Shown here: one piece after another, positions 7,926 to 16,931 of the stretch
How the letters are laid out: each line of letters starts with the position of its first letter
How positions within the stretch are numbered: the stretch's first letter is position 1
From: Paracoccaceae bacterium
GTDB lineage: Bacteria > Pseudomonadota > Alphaproteobacteria > Rhodobacterales > Rhodobacteraceae
Assembly (NCBI GenBank): GCA_003605175.1
Contig: QWDA01000003.1
Location: forward strand, 256,501 to 320,500
DNA length: 64,000 nucleotides
Direction: 5' to 3'
Translations under genes and position numbers: made by a program
Notes under the pieces: model-generated
What the model was told of the DNA's origin: nothing
Seen by the model: the letters and a program-made list of their open reading frames with translations, nothing else
Databases searched by the model: none

Positions 7926-8680
7926 CCGCGGATGTAGCGGAAGAAGGCCGAGGCGCTCCAGCCGGCGAGGATCGCCAGCGAGAGAGCGAGCACGCCATAG
8001 GCCCATGGAACTTCGCGCGAGAGATTGTAGAGAAACCGTTCGAGCCCGACCTTGGTGACGTGGATCACCTCTTCGTGGGTGTCGATCACGCGGCCATTCC
8101 GGGTCAGAAGGAAGCGTGCGGTATAGTTTCCCTCGGTCAGGTTGGCCGGGAGTTCGATCGAGGTTTCGAACAGCGTCGCCTCGGTGAGCGTCACAGCGCC
8201 GATCCGGGTCTGATAAAGATCCTGCCGCTCCCGGATGCGGATCAGCGCGTCGGTGAAGCTCCCGGCGTCCACGATCCCGCGCGGCGCTCCCACCGAGCGG
8301 ATTGCGCGATTGACTGAGACCTTGTTGCGCAGATCCTCGACCTCGCTCAGGGAGGCTGGCCAATCGGCCGAGGTGGCCACGGCATAGAACGACGGGGCGC
8401 GGTCGACGGTCACGGATTCGGTGTTGATCCAGATCCCGAAGCGGCGGTCCTTCTTGCGGACGACGAGCGGTGTGGATGGGCCGGCAATCGTGACGATCAC
8501 CTGAAGCGGATCCTCCGGGATCGCTTCCTCGCGCTTGACCGCGCCGAAGATGAGAATGGTCGAGCCGCGGAAATCGGTGGAGATCGCGACGCGCGTCTGG
8601 CTCAGGCCCGCGAGCACCTCTTCCGCCGCGGATGCGGGCGCCGCGAAGGCGAGGGCGAGAAAGAGGGCGAGCCTGCGCAT
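7919..8680 (-). CDS. TIGR02186-family periplasmic/membrane protein of the TauE locus
   Basis: 253 aa. There is a signal peptide (MRRLALFLALAFAAPASA), an extracytoplasmic beta-rich domain and one C-terminal membrane helix (about 229-246) with a short basic tail. The sequence matches my recollection of TIGR02186, a family encoded next to TauE/SafE permeases in alphaproteobacteria. The start is the ATG at 8680, which overlaps the TauE stop as TGATG; a TTG one codon upstream is less likely. It probably assists export of sulfite or related organosulfur compounds, but its biochemical role is unknown. Confidence 0.8.
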   Translation of the reverse strand: MRRLALFLALAFAAPASAAEEVLAGLSQTRVAISTDFRGSTILIFGAVKREEAIPEDPLQVIVTIAGPSTPLVVRKKDRRFGIWINTESVTVDRAPSFYAVATSADWPASLSEVEDLRNKVSVNRAIRSVGAPRGIVDAGSFTDALIRIRERQDLYQTRIGAVTLTEATLFETSIELPANLTEGNYTARFLLTRNGRVIDTHEEVIHVTKVGLERFLYNLSREVPWAYGVLALSLAILAGWSASAFFRYIRGQ

Positions 8681-9594
8681 CAATGCTCTCCGACCGGGCC
8701 GACCGAATAGAGTTCGGCGGGCATGATCAGGAGATCGAGCGCGATCTTGAGACAGACGGCGAGGACGAGGACGGCGAGCCAGAGCCGAAGCTGCTCGGCC
8801 CTGAGGCGGGCGCCGATCACGGTGCCGATCTGCGCGCCGACCACGCCGCCCACCAGCAGGAGCACGGCCAGCACGATATCGACCGAGTGGTTGGTCATCG
8901 CGTGCATCATCGAGGTGAAGGCAGCGACGAAGATGATCTGGAAGAGCGAGGTGCCGACCACCACCTTGGTGGGCATGCCGAGGATATAGATCATCGCGGG
9001 CAGCATGATGAAGCCGCCGCCCACCCCCATTACCGCCGCCAGAATGCCCACCAGGAGGCCGACGAGGAGCGGCGGGATGACAGAGATGTAGAGGCCCGAG
9101 GTCCGGAACTTGATCTTGATCGGCAGGTTGTGGACCCAGTTGTGCTTTTTCCGGACCGGGCGCGCTCCGGTCCGGGTCTTGCGGATCGTGTTGAGCCCTT
9201 CGATCAGCATCAGGAGGCCGATCACGCCGAGGAACAGGACGTAGGTGAGGCTGACGAAGAGATCGACCTGGCCGATGGCGCGGAGAAGCGCGAAGACCTG
9301 CACGCCGATCGCCGAGCCGACGAGGCCGCCGCCGAGAAGGACGCCGCCCATCCGGATGTCCACGGTCCTGCGTTTCAGATGCGCGAGGACGCCGGAAACG
9401 GAGGAAGCGACGATCTGGCTCGACTGCGAGGCGACGGCCACCGAGGGCGGGATTCCGATGAAGAACAGGAGCGGCGTCAGGAGGAAGCCGCCGCCCACCC
9501 CGAACATGCCCGAGAGGATGCCGACCAGGCCGCCGAGGCCGAGCAGCATCAGCGCGTTGACGGATACCTCGGCGATCGGGAGGTAGATTTGCAT
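8680..9594 (-). CDS. TauE/SafE-family sulfite or organosulfonate exporter
   Basis: 304 aa integral membrane protein with two homologous halves. Each half carries the family motif GxxxGxxxGxGGGFxxxP: LVGILSGMFGVGGGFLLTP near residue 25 and LVGILAAVMGVGGGFIMLP near residue 190. Seven to eight membrane helices are evident. These permeases export sulfite, sulfoacetate or similar anions. The gene is translationally coupled to the TIGR02186 partner downstream, and no sulfur-metabolism enzyme lies adjacent to fix the substrate. Confidence 0.85.
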   Translation of the reverse strand: MQIYLPIAEVSVNALMLLGLGGLVGILSGMFGVGGGFLLTPLLFFIGIPPSVAVASQSSQIVASSVSGVLAHLKRRTVDIRMGGVLLGGGLVGSAIGVQVFALLRAIGQVDLFVSLTYVLFLGVIGLLMLIEGLNTIRKTRTGARPVRKKHNWVHNLPIKIKFRTSGLYISVIPPLLVGLLVGILAAVMGVGGGFIMLPAMIYILGMPTKVVVGTSLFQIIFVAAFTSMMHAMTNHSVDIVLAVLLLVGGVVGAQIGTVIGARLRAEQLRLWLAVLVLAVCLKIALDLLIMPAELYSVGPVGEH

Positions 9595-9687
9595 GGACTA
9601 CTCGTGGCCTCGTACCTGTCCTTTACAGAAAGGCCCGGCAAGGTGGTAGCCCCCGGCGGAAATCGCCCGCTGCCGGATGGCGCCCGG

Positions 9688-10653
9688 TCAGCGCTCCTTC
9701 ACATAGGGCTCGCCGCCCGCGCGCGGCGGGATCGCCCGGCCGACAAAGCCCGCGAGGATCACCACGGTCAGGATGTAGGGCAGGGCGTCCATCACCTGGA
9801 CCGGGATCGTGATCAGGCCGAGATCGAGGTTCTGATAGCGGATGCCCACGGCCTGCAGAAAGCCGAACAGGAGGCAGGCGCCCATCGCGTACCACGGCCG
9901 CCATTTCGCGAAGATCAGTGCGGCGAGCGCGATATAGCCGCGGCCTGCGCTCATCTCGCGGGCAAACCCGCCCTGCAGCGCGATGGCGAGATAGGCGCCG
10001 GCGATGCCGCAGAGGAGGCCGCAGATGAAGACGGCCGTGAAACGGAGCCGCACGACCGAGATGCCGGCCGTGTCGACGGCGGCGGGGTTCTCGCCGACTG
10101 CGCGGAGCCGCAGGCCGAAGCGGGTGCGGAACAGGATCCACCAGGTGACCGGAACCGCGAGGAAAGCGACGTAGACCAGGATCGAGTGGCCGGAAACGAG
10201 CTGGGCGTAGATCGGACCGAGGATCGGGACATCCGCGAGTGGGCCGGAAAAGGGCAGGGTAATGTTGCCGAAGCGCGCGCCGCCCGAAAGTGCAGGGGTA
10301 CGGCCGCCCTGTCTGAACCAGTCCTGGGCGATCAGCACGGTGAGCCCCGAGGCGAGGAAATTGATCGCGACGCCGGAAATGAGCTGGTTGCCGCGGAAGG
10401 TGATCGAGGCGAGGCCGTGGATGCCGGCGAGGACCAGAGAGGCGGCGATGCCGGCGAGAAGGCCGAGCCAGACCGAGCCGGTCATCGCGGCGATGGCGGC
10501 CGAAAAGAAGGCCGAGGCGAGCATCTTGCCTTCGAGACCGATGTCGAAGATCCCCGCGCGCTCGGAGAAGAGGCCCGCGAGGCAGGCGAGGAGGAGCGGC
10601 GTTGCGAGCCGGACGGTGGAGTCGAGGACTTGCAGGAGGGTGGGAAAATCCAT
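9688..10653 (-). CDS. ABC transporter permease, nucleoside/BMP type (second permease)
   Basis: 321 aa, about eight or nine hydrophobic helices. FSERAGIFDIGLEGKML near the N-terminus and VGENPAAVDTAGISV in the middle are typical of the BPD_transp_2 permeases that work with BMP-family receptors (NupQ/YufQ/RnsD-like). It is the last gene of the importer operon, 3 bases after lysE. It should form the membrane heterodimer with the permease at 11283-12413 and import a nucleoside, purine or related compound. Confidence 0.88.
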   Translation of the reverse strand: MDFPTLLQVLDSTVRLATPLLLACLAGLFSERAGIFDIGLEGKMLASAFFSAAIAAMTGSVWLGLLAGIAASLVLAGIHGLASITFRGNQLISGVAINFLASGLTVLIAQDWFRQGGRTPALSGGARFGNITLPFSGPLADVPILGPIYAQLVSGHSILVYVAFLAVPVTWWILFRTRFGLRLRAVGENPAAVDTAGISVVRLRFTAVFICGLLCGIAGAYLAIALQGGFAREMSAGRGYIALAALIFAKWRPWYAMGACLLFGFLQAVGIRYQNLDLGLITIPVQVMDALPYILTVVILAGFVGRAIPPRAGGEPYVKER

Positions 10654-10656
10654 CGA

Positions 10657-11286
10657 TCAGATCCGGGACGTGGCGAGCTTGAAGGCCGCAAAGGCGAAGA
10701 GCACGCCCAGCAGGCCCTCGATCCAGCGCCGCGCGGCGAGATAGAGTGCCACGGCGGGACGGGTCGAGAAGGTGAGCGAATAGGCGGCGTGGATCACCGC
10801 CGATATGGCGACGGCGACGGCGATGAAGCAAAGCGCGACCGGGACGGGGGCGGAGCCGCCGAGCCCGATCGTGACGGTCGCGATCCAGGAGAGGGCGGCC
10901 TTGGGGTTGCTCATCTGAAGGATCAGCCCGCGCCGGTAGAGCGTTCCCGGGCTGCCCGCGAGGGCGCGCGTGGAGGGATCGCCTTTTGCCGTCGCGGCGC
11001 TGCGAAACGACCGGATGGCAAGCGAGGCCAGGTAGAGGGCGCCGTAGATCTTGATGGCGATCACAGCGCCGGCATAGGCGGCGATGAGTGCGCCAAGGCC
11101 GACGACTGTCATGGTCGACCAGAGCGCGGTTCCGGTCGCCATTCCGAGGCTCATGGCGAGGGCCGGGCGGCGACCGGAGCCCATTGCCGTGCCGACCACC
11201 GCGAGTACGTTCGGCCCCGGCGTCATCAGGGCCACGGCGTGGATGGACCAGGCCAGCACGAGGTTCGGGAACCAGTCGAAGATCAT
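10657..11286 (-). CDS. LysE/RhtB-family amino-acid exporter embedded in the ABC operon
   Basis: 209 aa with six hydrophobic segments. The N-terminal HAVALMTPGPNVLAVVG is the LysE/RhtB signature (P-GPN-x3), and QMSNPKAALSW is the second conserved loop. The start ATG at 11286 overlaps the preceding permease stop by 4 bases, and the stop is 3 bases from the next permease, so it is fully built into the importer operon. Family members export amino acids such as lysine, threonine or homoserine lactone; this substrate is unknown. The exporter-inside-importer arrangement is unusual. Confidence 0.85.
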   Translation of the reverse strand: MIFDWFPNLVLAWSIHAVALMTPGPNVLAVVGTAMGSGRRPALAMSLGMATGTALWSTMTVVGLGALIAAYAGAVIAIKIYGALYLASLAIRSFRSAATAKGDPSTRALAGSPGTLYRRGLILQMSNPKAALSWIATVTIGLGGSAPVPVALCFIAVAVAISAVIHAAYSLTFSTRPAVALYLAARRWIEGLLGVLFAFAAFKLATSRI

Positions 11287-12413
11287 TCCGCCGCCTCCGC
11301 CGGTTTCGCCCGTTTTGCCTCGGCGCGGGCGAGACGGGCCGCGATGAACATCCGCTCGACCGGCATCCGGACCATGTTGTCGAGCGCGCCGGTGAACAGG
11401 ATGACGAGCGCCTGCACGACGATGACGAGCTCGCGCGGGATGCTGGTCCAGAGCGAGAGCTCGGCGCCGCCCTGGTAGAGGAAGCCGAACAGGAGCGCGG
11501 CGAGGAAAACGCCGAACGGGTGCGACCGGCCCATCAGCGCCACGGCGATGCCGATGAAGCCTGCGCCCTCGACCGAGTTGAGCACCAGCCGCTCGGCTTC
11601 GCCCATCACATTGTTGATCGCCATGGCACCGGCGAGCGCACCCGAGATCAGCATGGCGATGACGGTGATCTTCACGGGCGAGATCCCGGCATAGACCGCC
11701 GCCGGTTCGGACTGGCCAAACGATCGGATCGCATAGCCGAGGCGCGTGTGCCAGATCAGCCACCAGACAAGGAAGCAGGCGGCGACGCCGATGAAGAAGG
11801 TGATGTTGGCCGGAGCGCCGCGGAACAGGGTGCCGCCGGTAAAGGCGAAGATGTCCTGGAAGGTTGGCAGGCTGGCGCCGGGGGGGAAGTTGCCGGAGGC
11901 GGGCTCCATCTGGCCCGCCGGTTTCAGCACATTGACCAGCATGTAGTTCAGGAGCGCCGCGCCGATGAAGTTGAACATGATCGTCGTGATGACGATATGG
12001 CTGCCGCGCTTGGCCTGGAAATAGGCGGGGATCAGCGCCCAGGCGGCGCCGAAGAGCGCGGCGGCGGTCAGCGCAACGGGAAGCGCGACGAGCCAGTGCG
12101 GCCAGTTCACGGAGAGGCAGGCCAGCGCGACGCCAAGGCCGCCGAGCGTCGCCTGGCCCTCGCCGCCGATATTGAAGAGGCGCGCATGGAACGCGACCGA
12201 GACCGCAAGGCCGGTGAACAGGAAATTCGTGGTGTAATAGAGCGTGTAGCCCCAGCCATAGGTCGAGCCAAGGGCACCGGTGATCATCGTCTCGACCGCC
12301 TCGATCGGGTTCTCGCCAATTGCCAGAATTACGAGGCCCGACAGCACGAAGGCGATGAGGAGGTTGAGAAGCGGGATCAGCGCGACATCGGCCCAGCGCG
12401 GCATCGTATCCAT
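11283..12413 (-). CDS. ABC transporter permease, nucleoside/BMP type (first permease)
   Basis: 376 aa with eight or more membrane helices. FNIGGEGQATLGGLGVA (about 80-96) and QAKRGSHIVITTIMFNFIG (about 133-151) are characteristic of NupP/YufP-like permeases of BMP-dependent importers. It starts 1 base after the ATPase stop and overlaps lysE by 4 bases. It pairs with the permease at 9688-10653. Confidence 0.88.
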   Translation of the reverse strand: MDTMPRWADVALIPLLNLLIAFVLSGLVILAIGENPIEAVETMITGALGSTYGWGYTLYYTTNFLFTGLAVSVAFHARLFNIGGEGQATLGGLGVALACLSVNWPHWLVALPVALTAAALFGAAWALIPAYFQAKRGSHIVITTIMFNFIGAALLNYMLVNVLKPAGQMEPASGNFPPGASLPTFQDIFAFTGGTLFRGAPANITFFIGVAACFLVWWLIWHTRLGYAIRSFGQSEPAAVYAGISPVKITVIAMLISGALAGAMAINNVMGEAERLVLNSVEGAGFIGIAVALMGRSHPFGVFLAALLFGFLYQGGAELSLWTSIPRELVIVVQALVILFTGALDNMVRMPVERMFIAARLARAEAKRAKPAEAAE

Positions 12414-12414
12414 G

Positions 12415-14022
12415 TCAGTGCCCTCCGCCCACGGTTTCGAGCGCCGGCCGCCCGTTGCCTGGCGCAGAGTCCATGCCCGCCATCAGGAGCCCGAGCTCGC
12501 GTTCGTCGGTTTCGCCCGGGAGCCGCTCGCCCATGATCCGGCCGTCGAACATCACCGCGATCCGGTCGGAGAGCGACATGATCTCGTCGAGCTCGACCGA
12601 GACCAGGAGGATTGCCTTGCCGGTGTCGCGGAGCTGAACGATCCTTTGGTGGATGAACTCGATGGCCCCGATGTCGACGCCCCGTGTGGGCTGGCCGATC
12701 AGGAGTAGCTCGGGGTTCCGCTCGATCTCGCGGGCGAGGACGATCTTCTGCTGGTTTCCGCCGGAGAAGTTCTTGGCCGCGAGGAGCGGGTTTGGCGGGC
12801 GCACGTCGAAACGCTCCATCTTGCCGGCGCAATCGGCGCGGATCGCGGCGTTGTCGATGCGCCAGGGCGTGGGGTTGTAGGCCGGGTCGCCCTGATAGCC
12901 GAAGGCCACGTTCTCCCAGGCGGCGAAATCCATGATCAGGCCCAGATGCTGGCGGTCTTCGGGCACGTGGGCGATGCCCTTTGCGCGGCGCGAGCGGCCG
13001 TCGGAGAACCTGCCGGTAAGGTCGAGCTCCGTGCCGTTCAGCCGGACCGAGCCGGTCCCATGGGCGATGCCGCCGAGAACCTGGAGGAGCTCGGACTGGC
13101 CGTTCCCGGCCACACCCGCGATGCCGAGGATCTCGCCGGCGCGGACGGTGAGCGAGACGCCCTTGAGCCGCTCGACCCCGGCATGGTCGCGGACCTTGAG
13201 GTTCTCCACTTCCAGCACGGTCCCGCCGGGCGTGGCGGGTTTCTTGTCGACGCGCAGGAGCACCTTGCGGCCCACCATCAGCTCGGCGAGTTGCTCGGGG
13301 CTGGTCTCTGCGGTTTTTACGGTCGCCGTCATCTCGCCCCTGCGCATCACGCTGACCGTGTCGGTCACCTCCATGATCTCGCGCAGCTTGTGGGTGATGA
13401 GGATGATCGTCTTGCCCTGATCCTTGAGCCCGCGAAGGATGCGGAACAGGTGGTCGGCCTCCGCGGGGGTCAGGACGCCCGTGGGTTCGTCGAGGATCAG
13501 GATCTCGGCTTCGCGGTAGAGCGCCTTCAGGATCTCGACGCGCTGCTGCATGCCGACGCCGATCTCGTCGATCACCGCGTCGGGGTCGATCCGGAGTTCG
13601 TATTCGTCGGCGAGGCTCCTCAGCTCGTCGCGGGCCTTGGCGAGCGAGGGGCGCAGGAGCGCCCCGTCCTCGGCGCCGAGCACCACGTTTTCGAGAACGG
13701 TGAAGTTCTGAACCAACTTGAAATGCTGGAACACCATACCGATCCCGGCGGCGATGGCGGCCTCGGAATTCGGGATCTCGGTCTTCCGGCCCTTGATGAA
13801 GATCTCGCCCGCATCGGCCTTGTAGAAGCCGTATAGGATCGACATCAGCGTCGACTTGCCCGCGCCGTTCTCGCCGATGATCCCGTGGATCGAGCCGGGT
13901 TGCACGCGGATCGAGATGTTCTTGTTGGCCTGAACGGGTCCGAAGGCCTTGGAAATGCCTTTCAGTTCAATCGCCGGGGCGGCCGTCTCCGCCCGCCCCG
14001 TATTCTGCCCGCCCCCGGTCAT
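12415..14022 (-). CDS. Duplicated ABC ATPase of a nucleoside/BMP-type importer
   Basis: 535 aa with two ABC domains in tandem. Domain 1 is canonical: Walker A GENGAGKST (about 52-60), signature IGVGMQQRVEI and Walker B ILILDEPT. Domain 2 is altered, as is usual in this sugar/nucleoside family: Walker A is GVAGNGQSE, the signature is FSGGNQQKIVLAR, and Walker B is LLLIGQPTRGVD with Q in place of the catalytic E. ATP hydrolysis therefore probably relies mainly on site 1. The gene directly abuts the receptor gene (no gap). It energises import with the two permeases downstream. Confidence 0.92.
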   Translation of the reverse strand: MTGGGQNTGRAETAAPAIELKGISKAFGPVQANKNISIRVQPGSIHGIIGENGAGKSTLMSILYGFYKADAGEIFIKGRKTEIPNSEAAIAAGIGMVFQHFKLVQNFTVLENVVLGAEDGALLRPSLAKARDELRSLADEYELRIDPDAVIDEIGVGMQQRVEILKALYREAEILILDEPTGVLTPAEADHLFRILRGLKDQGKTIILITHKLREIMEVTDTVSVMRRGEMTATVKTAETSPEQLAELMVGRKVLLRVDKKPATPGGTVLEVENLKVRDHAGVERLKGVSLTVRAGEILGIAGVAGNGQSELLQVLGGIAHGTGSVRLNGTELDLTGRFSDGRSRRAKGIAHVPEDRQHLGLIMDFAAWENVAFGYQGDPAYNPTPWRIDNAAIRADCAGKMERFDVRPPNPLLAAKNFSGGNQQKIVLAREIERNPELLLIGQPTRGVDIGAIEFIHQRIVQLRDTGKAILLVSVELDEIMSLSDRIAVMFDGRIMGERLPGETDERELGLLMAGMDSAPGNGRPALETVGGGH

Positions 14023-15027
14023 TCAGAACTGAAGGTCGGGGCAGCTGTCGTCGGCCGAATAGTCGTGAACCTCGATTTCGCCCGCCTCGATCTTGGCCGC
14101 AGCATCGTAAATGCTTGCCAGCGCTTCAAACGACATCAGCTTCTCGTTGTAGCCGTCGAGCGCGATGCCGACTCCGCGGTTCGAGAGGTCCTTCACGGCC
14201 ACGCCGGTTTCCAGGCCTTCGCCGGCGGTCATCGCGTCATAGACGGCGTTGTCGACCCGCTTCAGCATCGAGGTGAGCACCGAGCCCGGGTGCAGGTAGT
14301 TCTGGTTCGAGTCGACGCCGATCGAGTAGATCCCCTCGTCCGCCGCGGTCTGCAATACGCCGAGCCCGGTACCGCCGGCGGCCGCGAACACCACGTCGGC
14401 GCCCTGGCCGATCTGCGCCTTGGTAATCTCGCCGCCCTTCACCGGGTCGTTCCAGGCCGAGGGGTCGGAGCCGGTCATGTTGGCGATCACCTTGGCGTCG
14501 GGGTTCACCGCCTTCACGCCCTGGGCGTAGCCGCAGGCGAATTTCCGGATGAGCGGGATGTCCATCCCGCCGACGAAGCCCACGGTCCCCGATTTGGAGG
14601 CCATCGCCGCGGCCATGCCGACGAGGTAGGAGCCCTCGTGTTCGGAGAACAGGACCGAGAGGACGTTCGGATGCTTTTCGGGGTCGACATAGCCGTCGAT
14701 GGTGACGAACTTGATGTCGGGATAATCGGGCGCCACAGTCTCGATCGGCCCGGCCATCGAGAAGCCGGTGGTGACGATCGGGTTGAATCCCTGTTCCGCA
14801 AAGCGGCGGAGGGCCTGCTCGCGCTGGGCTTCCGAGGAAAGCTCGATATCGCGGAACGAGCCGCCGGTTTCCTCGGCCCAGCGGGACGCGCCGTTGAAGG
14901 CGGCTTCGTTGAAGCTCTTGTCGAATTTCCCGCCGAGGTCGTAGATCAGCGCGGGTTCGGCCAGCGCGGCACCGGCTGCCAGCGCCAGCGTCGCCGCGGC
15001 GCCGAGAATGGATTTCATGACGGTCAT
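14023..15027 (-). CDS. BMP-family ABC transporter substrate-binding protein
   Basis: 334 aa. There is a signal peptide MTVMKSILGAAATLALAAGAALA, without a lipobox Cys at the cleavage site. The mature part starts EPALIYDLGGKFDKSFNEAAFNGA, the hallmark of the PnrA/BMP family, which bind purine nucleosides and related ligands in the periplasm. The start was set at the ATG with GGGAG 8 bases upstream; an upstream extension lacks a signal sequence. First gene of the five-gene operon bmp-ATPase-permease-lysE-permease. Confidence 0.9.
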   Translation of the reverse strand: MTVMKSILGAAATLALAAGAALAEPALIYDLGGKFDKSFNEAAFNGASRWAEETGGSFRDIELSSEAQREQALRRFAEQGFNPIVTTGFSMAGPIETVAPDYPDIKFVTIDGYVDPEKHPNVLSVLFSEHEGSYLVGMAAAMASKSGTVGFVGGMDIPLIRKFACGYAQGVKAVNPDAKVIANMTGSDPSAWNDPVKGGEITKAQIGQGADVVFAAAGGTGLGVLQTAADEGIYSIGVDSNQNYLHPGSVLTSMLKRVDNAVYDAMTAGEGLETGVAVKDLSNRGVGIALDGYNEKLMSFEALASIYDAAAKIEAGEIEVHDYSADDSCPDLQF

Positions 15028-15115
15028 GTCGGTCTCCCGGTTGTCAAGGTTTCGGGCGCTCCGGTCGTTGGTGCCGGGCCCGTGCACACGTCTGATCGCT
15101 GCCAGATCACCGGAA

Positions 15116-15145
15116 GATAAGGCAACGCGCGGTGGAAAGGGTCAA
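15116..15145 (-). promoter_or_regulatory. Candidate promoter of the BMP importer operon
   Basis: On the minus strand TTGACC (15140-15145) and CTTATC (15116-15121) are separated by 18 bases, about 90 bases upstream of the receptor start. Confidence 0.4.
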
Positions 15146-15173
15146 GTGGCGATTTCCTGGGCGTGACGTGGGG

Positions 15174-15587
15174 TCAGGTGAGCATCTTGCGAAGGACCAG
15201 GGCGCCCGCGGCGGGAGCATCCCTGCGCGTGTAATAGGCGGGTCTGTATCCGGCCTCCTGCCAGCCGGACCGGGCGTAGAGCGTGCGCGCCGGAGCGTTG
15301 TCCTCGGCGACTTCGAGAAAGGCGGCCGCCGCGCCGCGAGCCCCGGCCTCAGCCTCGAAGCCGGCCAGAAGCCGGGCGCCGACGCCCCGGTGCTGCGCTT
15401 CGGGGGAGACCGCGAGGGTCAGGAGTTCCGCCTCGCCCGCCACCGCGCGGCCGAGCGCGAAGCCGTCGTCGAGGCTGACCGAGAAGATGAGCGGGTCGCT
15501 TGCCAGATCCGCGAATTCGGCCTCGGACCAGGGCCGCGAGGCGGCCATCGCCGCGGCATGGATCGCCGCCATCTCTGCCGGTGTCAC
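15174..15587 (-). CDS. rimI: Ribosomal-protein-alanine N-acetyltransferase-like GNAT
   Basis: 137 aa GNAT-fold protein. The acetyl-CoA binding motif A is LLTLAVSPEAQHRGVGARLL (about 56-75, R/Q-x-x-G-x-G/A), followed by AFLEVAEDNAPARTLYARSGW. The N-terminal AAMAASRPWSEAEF is RimI-like. The GTG start overlaps the tsaB stop by 4 bases, and the tsaB-rimI neighbourhood is a conserved one, which supports the RimI name over a generic GNAT. In vivo the substrate could be ribosomal protein S18 or others. Confidence 0.8.
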   Translation of the reverse strand: MTPAEMAAIHAAAMAASRPWSEAEFADLASDPLIFSVSLDDGFALGRAVAGEAELLTLAVSPEAQHRGVGARLLAGFEAEAGARGAAAAFLEVAEDNAPARTLYARSGWQEAGYRPAYYTRRDAPAAGALVLRKMLT

Positions 15588-16297
15588 GGCAGGATCACCG
15601 GCGGCGCCTCCCGCGGCGGCGCGGCGTCGGCGGGACGGATGTAGAGGGGGGCAGGGCGACAGAGAGCGGCGTCAGTTCCGAATTTGACCGCGGCGGTCGT
15701 GGCTACGGCCTCCACCAATCGCCCCACCATATCGACCCGGCGATCATCCGGCGCGGAAAGCATACCAGTCAGGCCAAGGTCAATGGCTGCGACATGCGCG
15801 AAGCAATTTTCGGCCGGACCAACCACGAGGTCGAGCGGGGGCGCCATCAACTGGTGAGGCTGTGCGTGATTGGTCATGAAGGGTGCACCCTCGACGTCTC
15901 CGTCGAGAAAGGTTTGCCAATAGGTCGAGTTTCGCGGTGCGGGAAGGCAAGCGCCAACCCGTCCGCCGGGTCGTCCTGCCAATTCCACTGCCACTTCGAA
16001 GTTGCTCACACCGATCGCGGGAACGCCGAGCGAGATGGAAAGACCTCGAGCGGCACTTACGGCGATCCGGACACCCGTAAAGTTCCCGGGACCAATGCCG
16101 ACCCCGATTGCATCGAGTTCCTCCCACACGGCACCTTCATCCGCCAGGACCTCCTCGAGCAAGGGAACAAGTCGTTCGGCCTGACCGCGCGCCATCTCCT
16201 CGTAGCGTTTGGCTACGATCCGGCCGTCGATAAGCAAAGCGGCCGCGCAATGCGCGGCCGAAGTATCGAAGGCGAGGATCCTCGGGCTAGGCGGCAA
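15584..16297 (-). CDS. tsaB: tRNA threonylcarbamoyladenosine biosynthesis protein TsaB
   Basis: 237 aa. The ASKHA-fold N-terminus has ILAFDTSAAHCAAAL and, near residue 70, GIGPGNFTGVRIAVSAARGLS, the TsaB signature. TsaB is the scaffold partner of TsaD in t6A37 tRNA modification. The start appears to be a TTG that overlaps the nfu stop by 11 bases; no ATG or GTG fits better. It is in an operon with nfu upstream and rimI downstream. Confidence 0.92.
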   Translation of the reverse strand: MPPSPRILAFDTSAAHCAAALLIDGRIVAKRYEEMARGQAERLVPLLEEVLADEGAVWEELDAIGVGIGPGNFTGVRIAVSAARGLSISLGVPAIGVSNFEVAVELAGRPGGRVGACLPAPRNSTYWQTFLDGDVEGAPFMTNHAQPHQLMAPPLDLVVGPAENCFAHVAAIDLGLTGMLSAPDDRRVDMVGRLVEAVATTAAVKFGTDAALCRPAPLYIRPADAAPPREAPPVILP

Positions 16298-16853
16298 CCG
16301 GCCGGACCTCCACGACTTCCGGGATGTAGTGCCGGAGCAGGTTTTCGATGCCCATCTTCAGGGTCAGGGTCGAGGAGGGGCAGCCGGCGCAGGCGCCCTG
16401 CATGTGGAGATAGACGATGCCACGGTCGAAGCCGTGGAAGGTGATGTCGCCGCCGTCCTGCGCCACGGCCGGGCGCACGCGGGTGTCGAGCAGTTCCTTG
16501 ATCTGGCTGACGATTTGCGAATCCGGCCCGTCATGGGCGGCATGACCCGAGGAGGCGTGTGCGCCCTCGCCCTCGATGGCCGGCAGGCCGGACTGGAAAT
16601 GCTCCATGATCGCACCCAGGATCGCCGGCTTGACGTGGTCCCATTCCACCGCCTCGGCCTTGGTCACGGTCACGAAATCGCTGCCGAGAAAGACGCCGGT
16701 CACGCCGTCCACGCCGAAGATCCGCGCGGCAAGCGGCGAGGACGCGCCGGCCTCCGCATTCGGGAAATCCGCCGTGCCGGTCCCGAGGACCGCCTGGCCG
16801 GGCAGGAATTTCAGGGTCGCGGGGTTCGGGGTGGATTCGGTCTGGATGAACAT
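16287..16853 (-). CDS. Nfu-type iron-sulfur cluster scaffold
   Basis: 188 aa. The N-terminal Nfu_N domain (MFIQTESTPNPATLKFLPGQ) is followed by a C-terminal NifU-like domain with VAQDGGDITFHGF and the cluster-binding CxxC in CAGCPSS (about 158-164). Nfu proteins carry and deliver Fe-S clusters to client enzymes. The start is the ATG of MFIQTE; an upstream extension lacks similarity. A charged, His-rich linker near residues 95-105 joins the domains. Confidence 0.92.
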   Translation of the reverse strand: MFIQTESTPNPATLKFLPGQAVLGTGTADFPNAEAGASSPLAARIFGVDGVTGVFLGSDFVTVTKAEAVEWDHVKPAILGAIMEHFQSGLPAIEGEGAHASSGHAAHDGPDSQIVSQIKELLDTRVRPAVAQDGGDITFHGFDRGIVYLHMQGACAGCPSSTLTLKMGIENLLRHYIPEVVEVRPVAA

Positions 16854-16931
16854 TGAGCGTGTCTCCGCTTGGCATCTCAATATGAGGCCCAGCGTGCCAA
16901 ACGTCAAGATTTGGAACCGTTCTAAACTGGC

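Noticed and set aside
8632-11478. A 948-codon open frame on the plus strand opposite the TauE and ABC permease genes
   Set aside because: Arg/Asp/Glu/His/Gly-rich with no domain; it is the mirror of real high-GC genes on the other strand, as are the long antisense frames at 27626-30361, 48992-51487 and 56757-60131.
14514-14801. Internal minus-strand frame inside the BMP receptor gene
   Set aside because: Ser/Arg/Pro-rich, other-frame shadow of the receptor gene.
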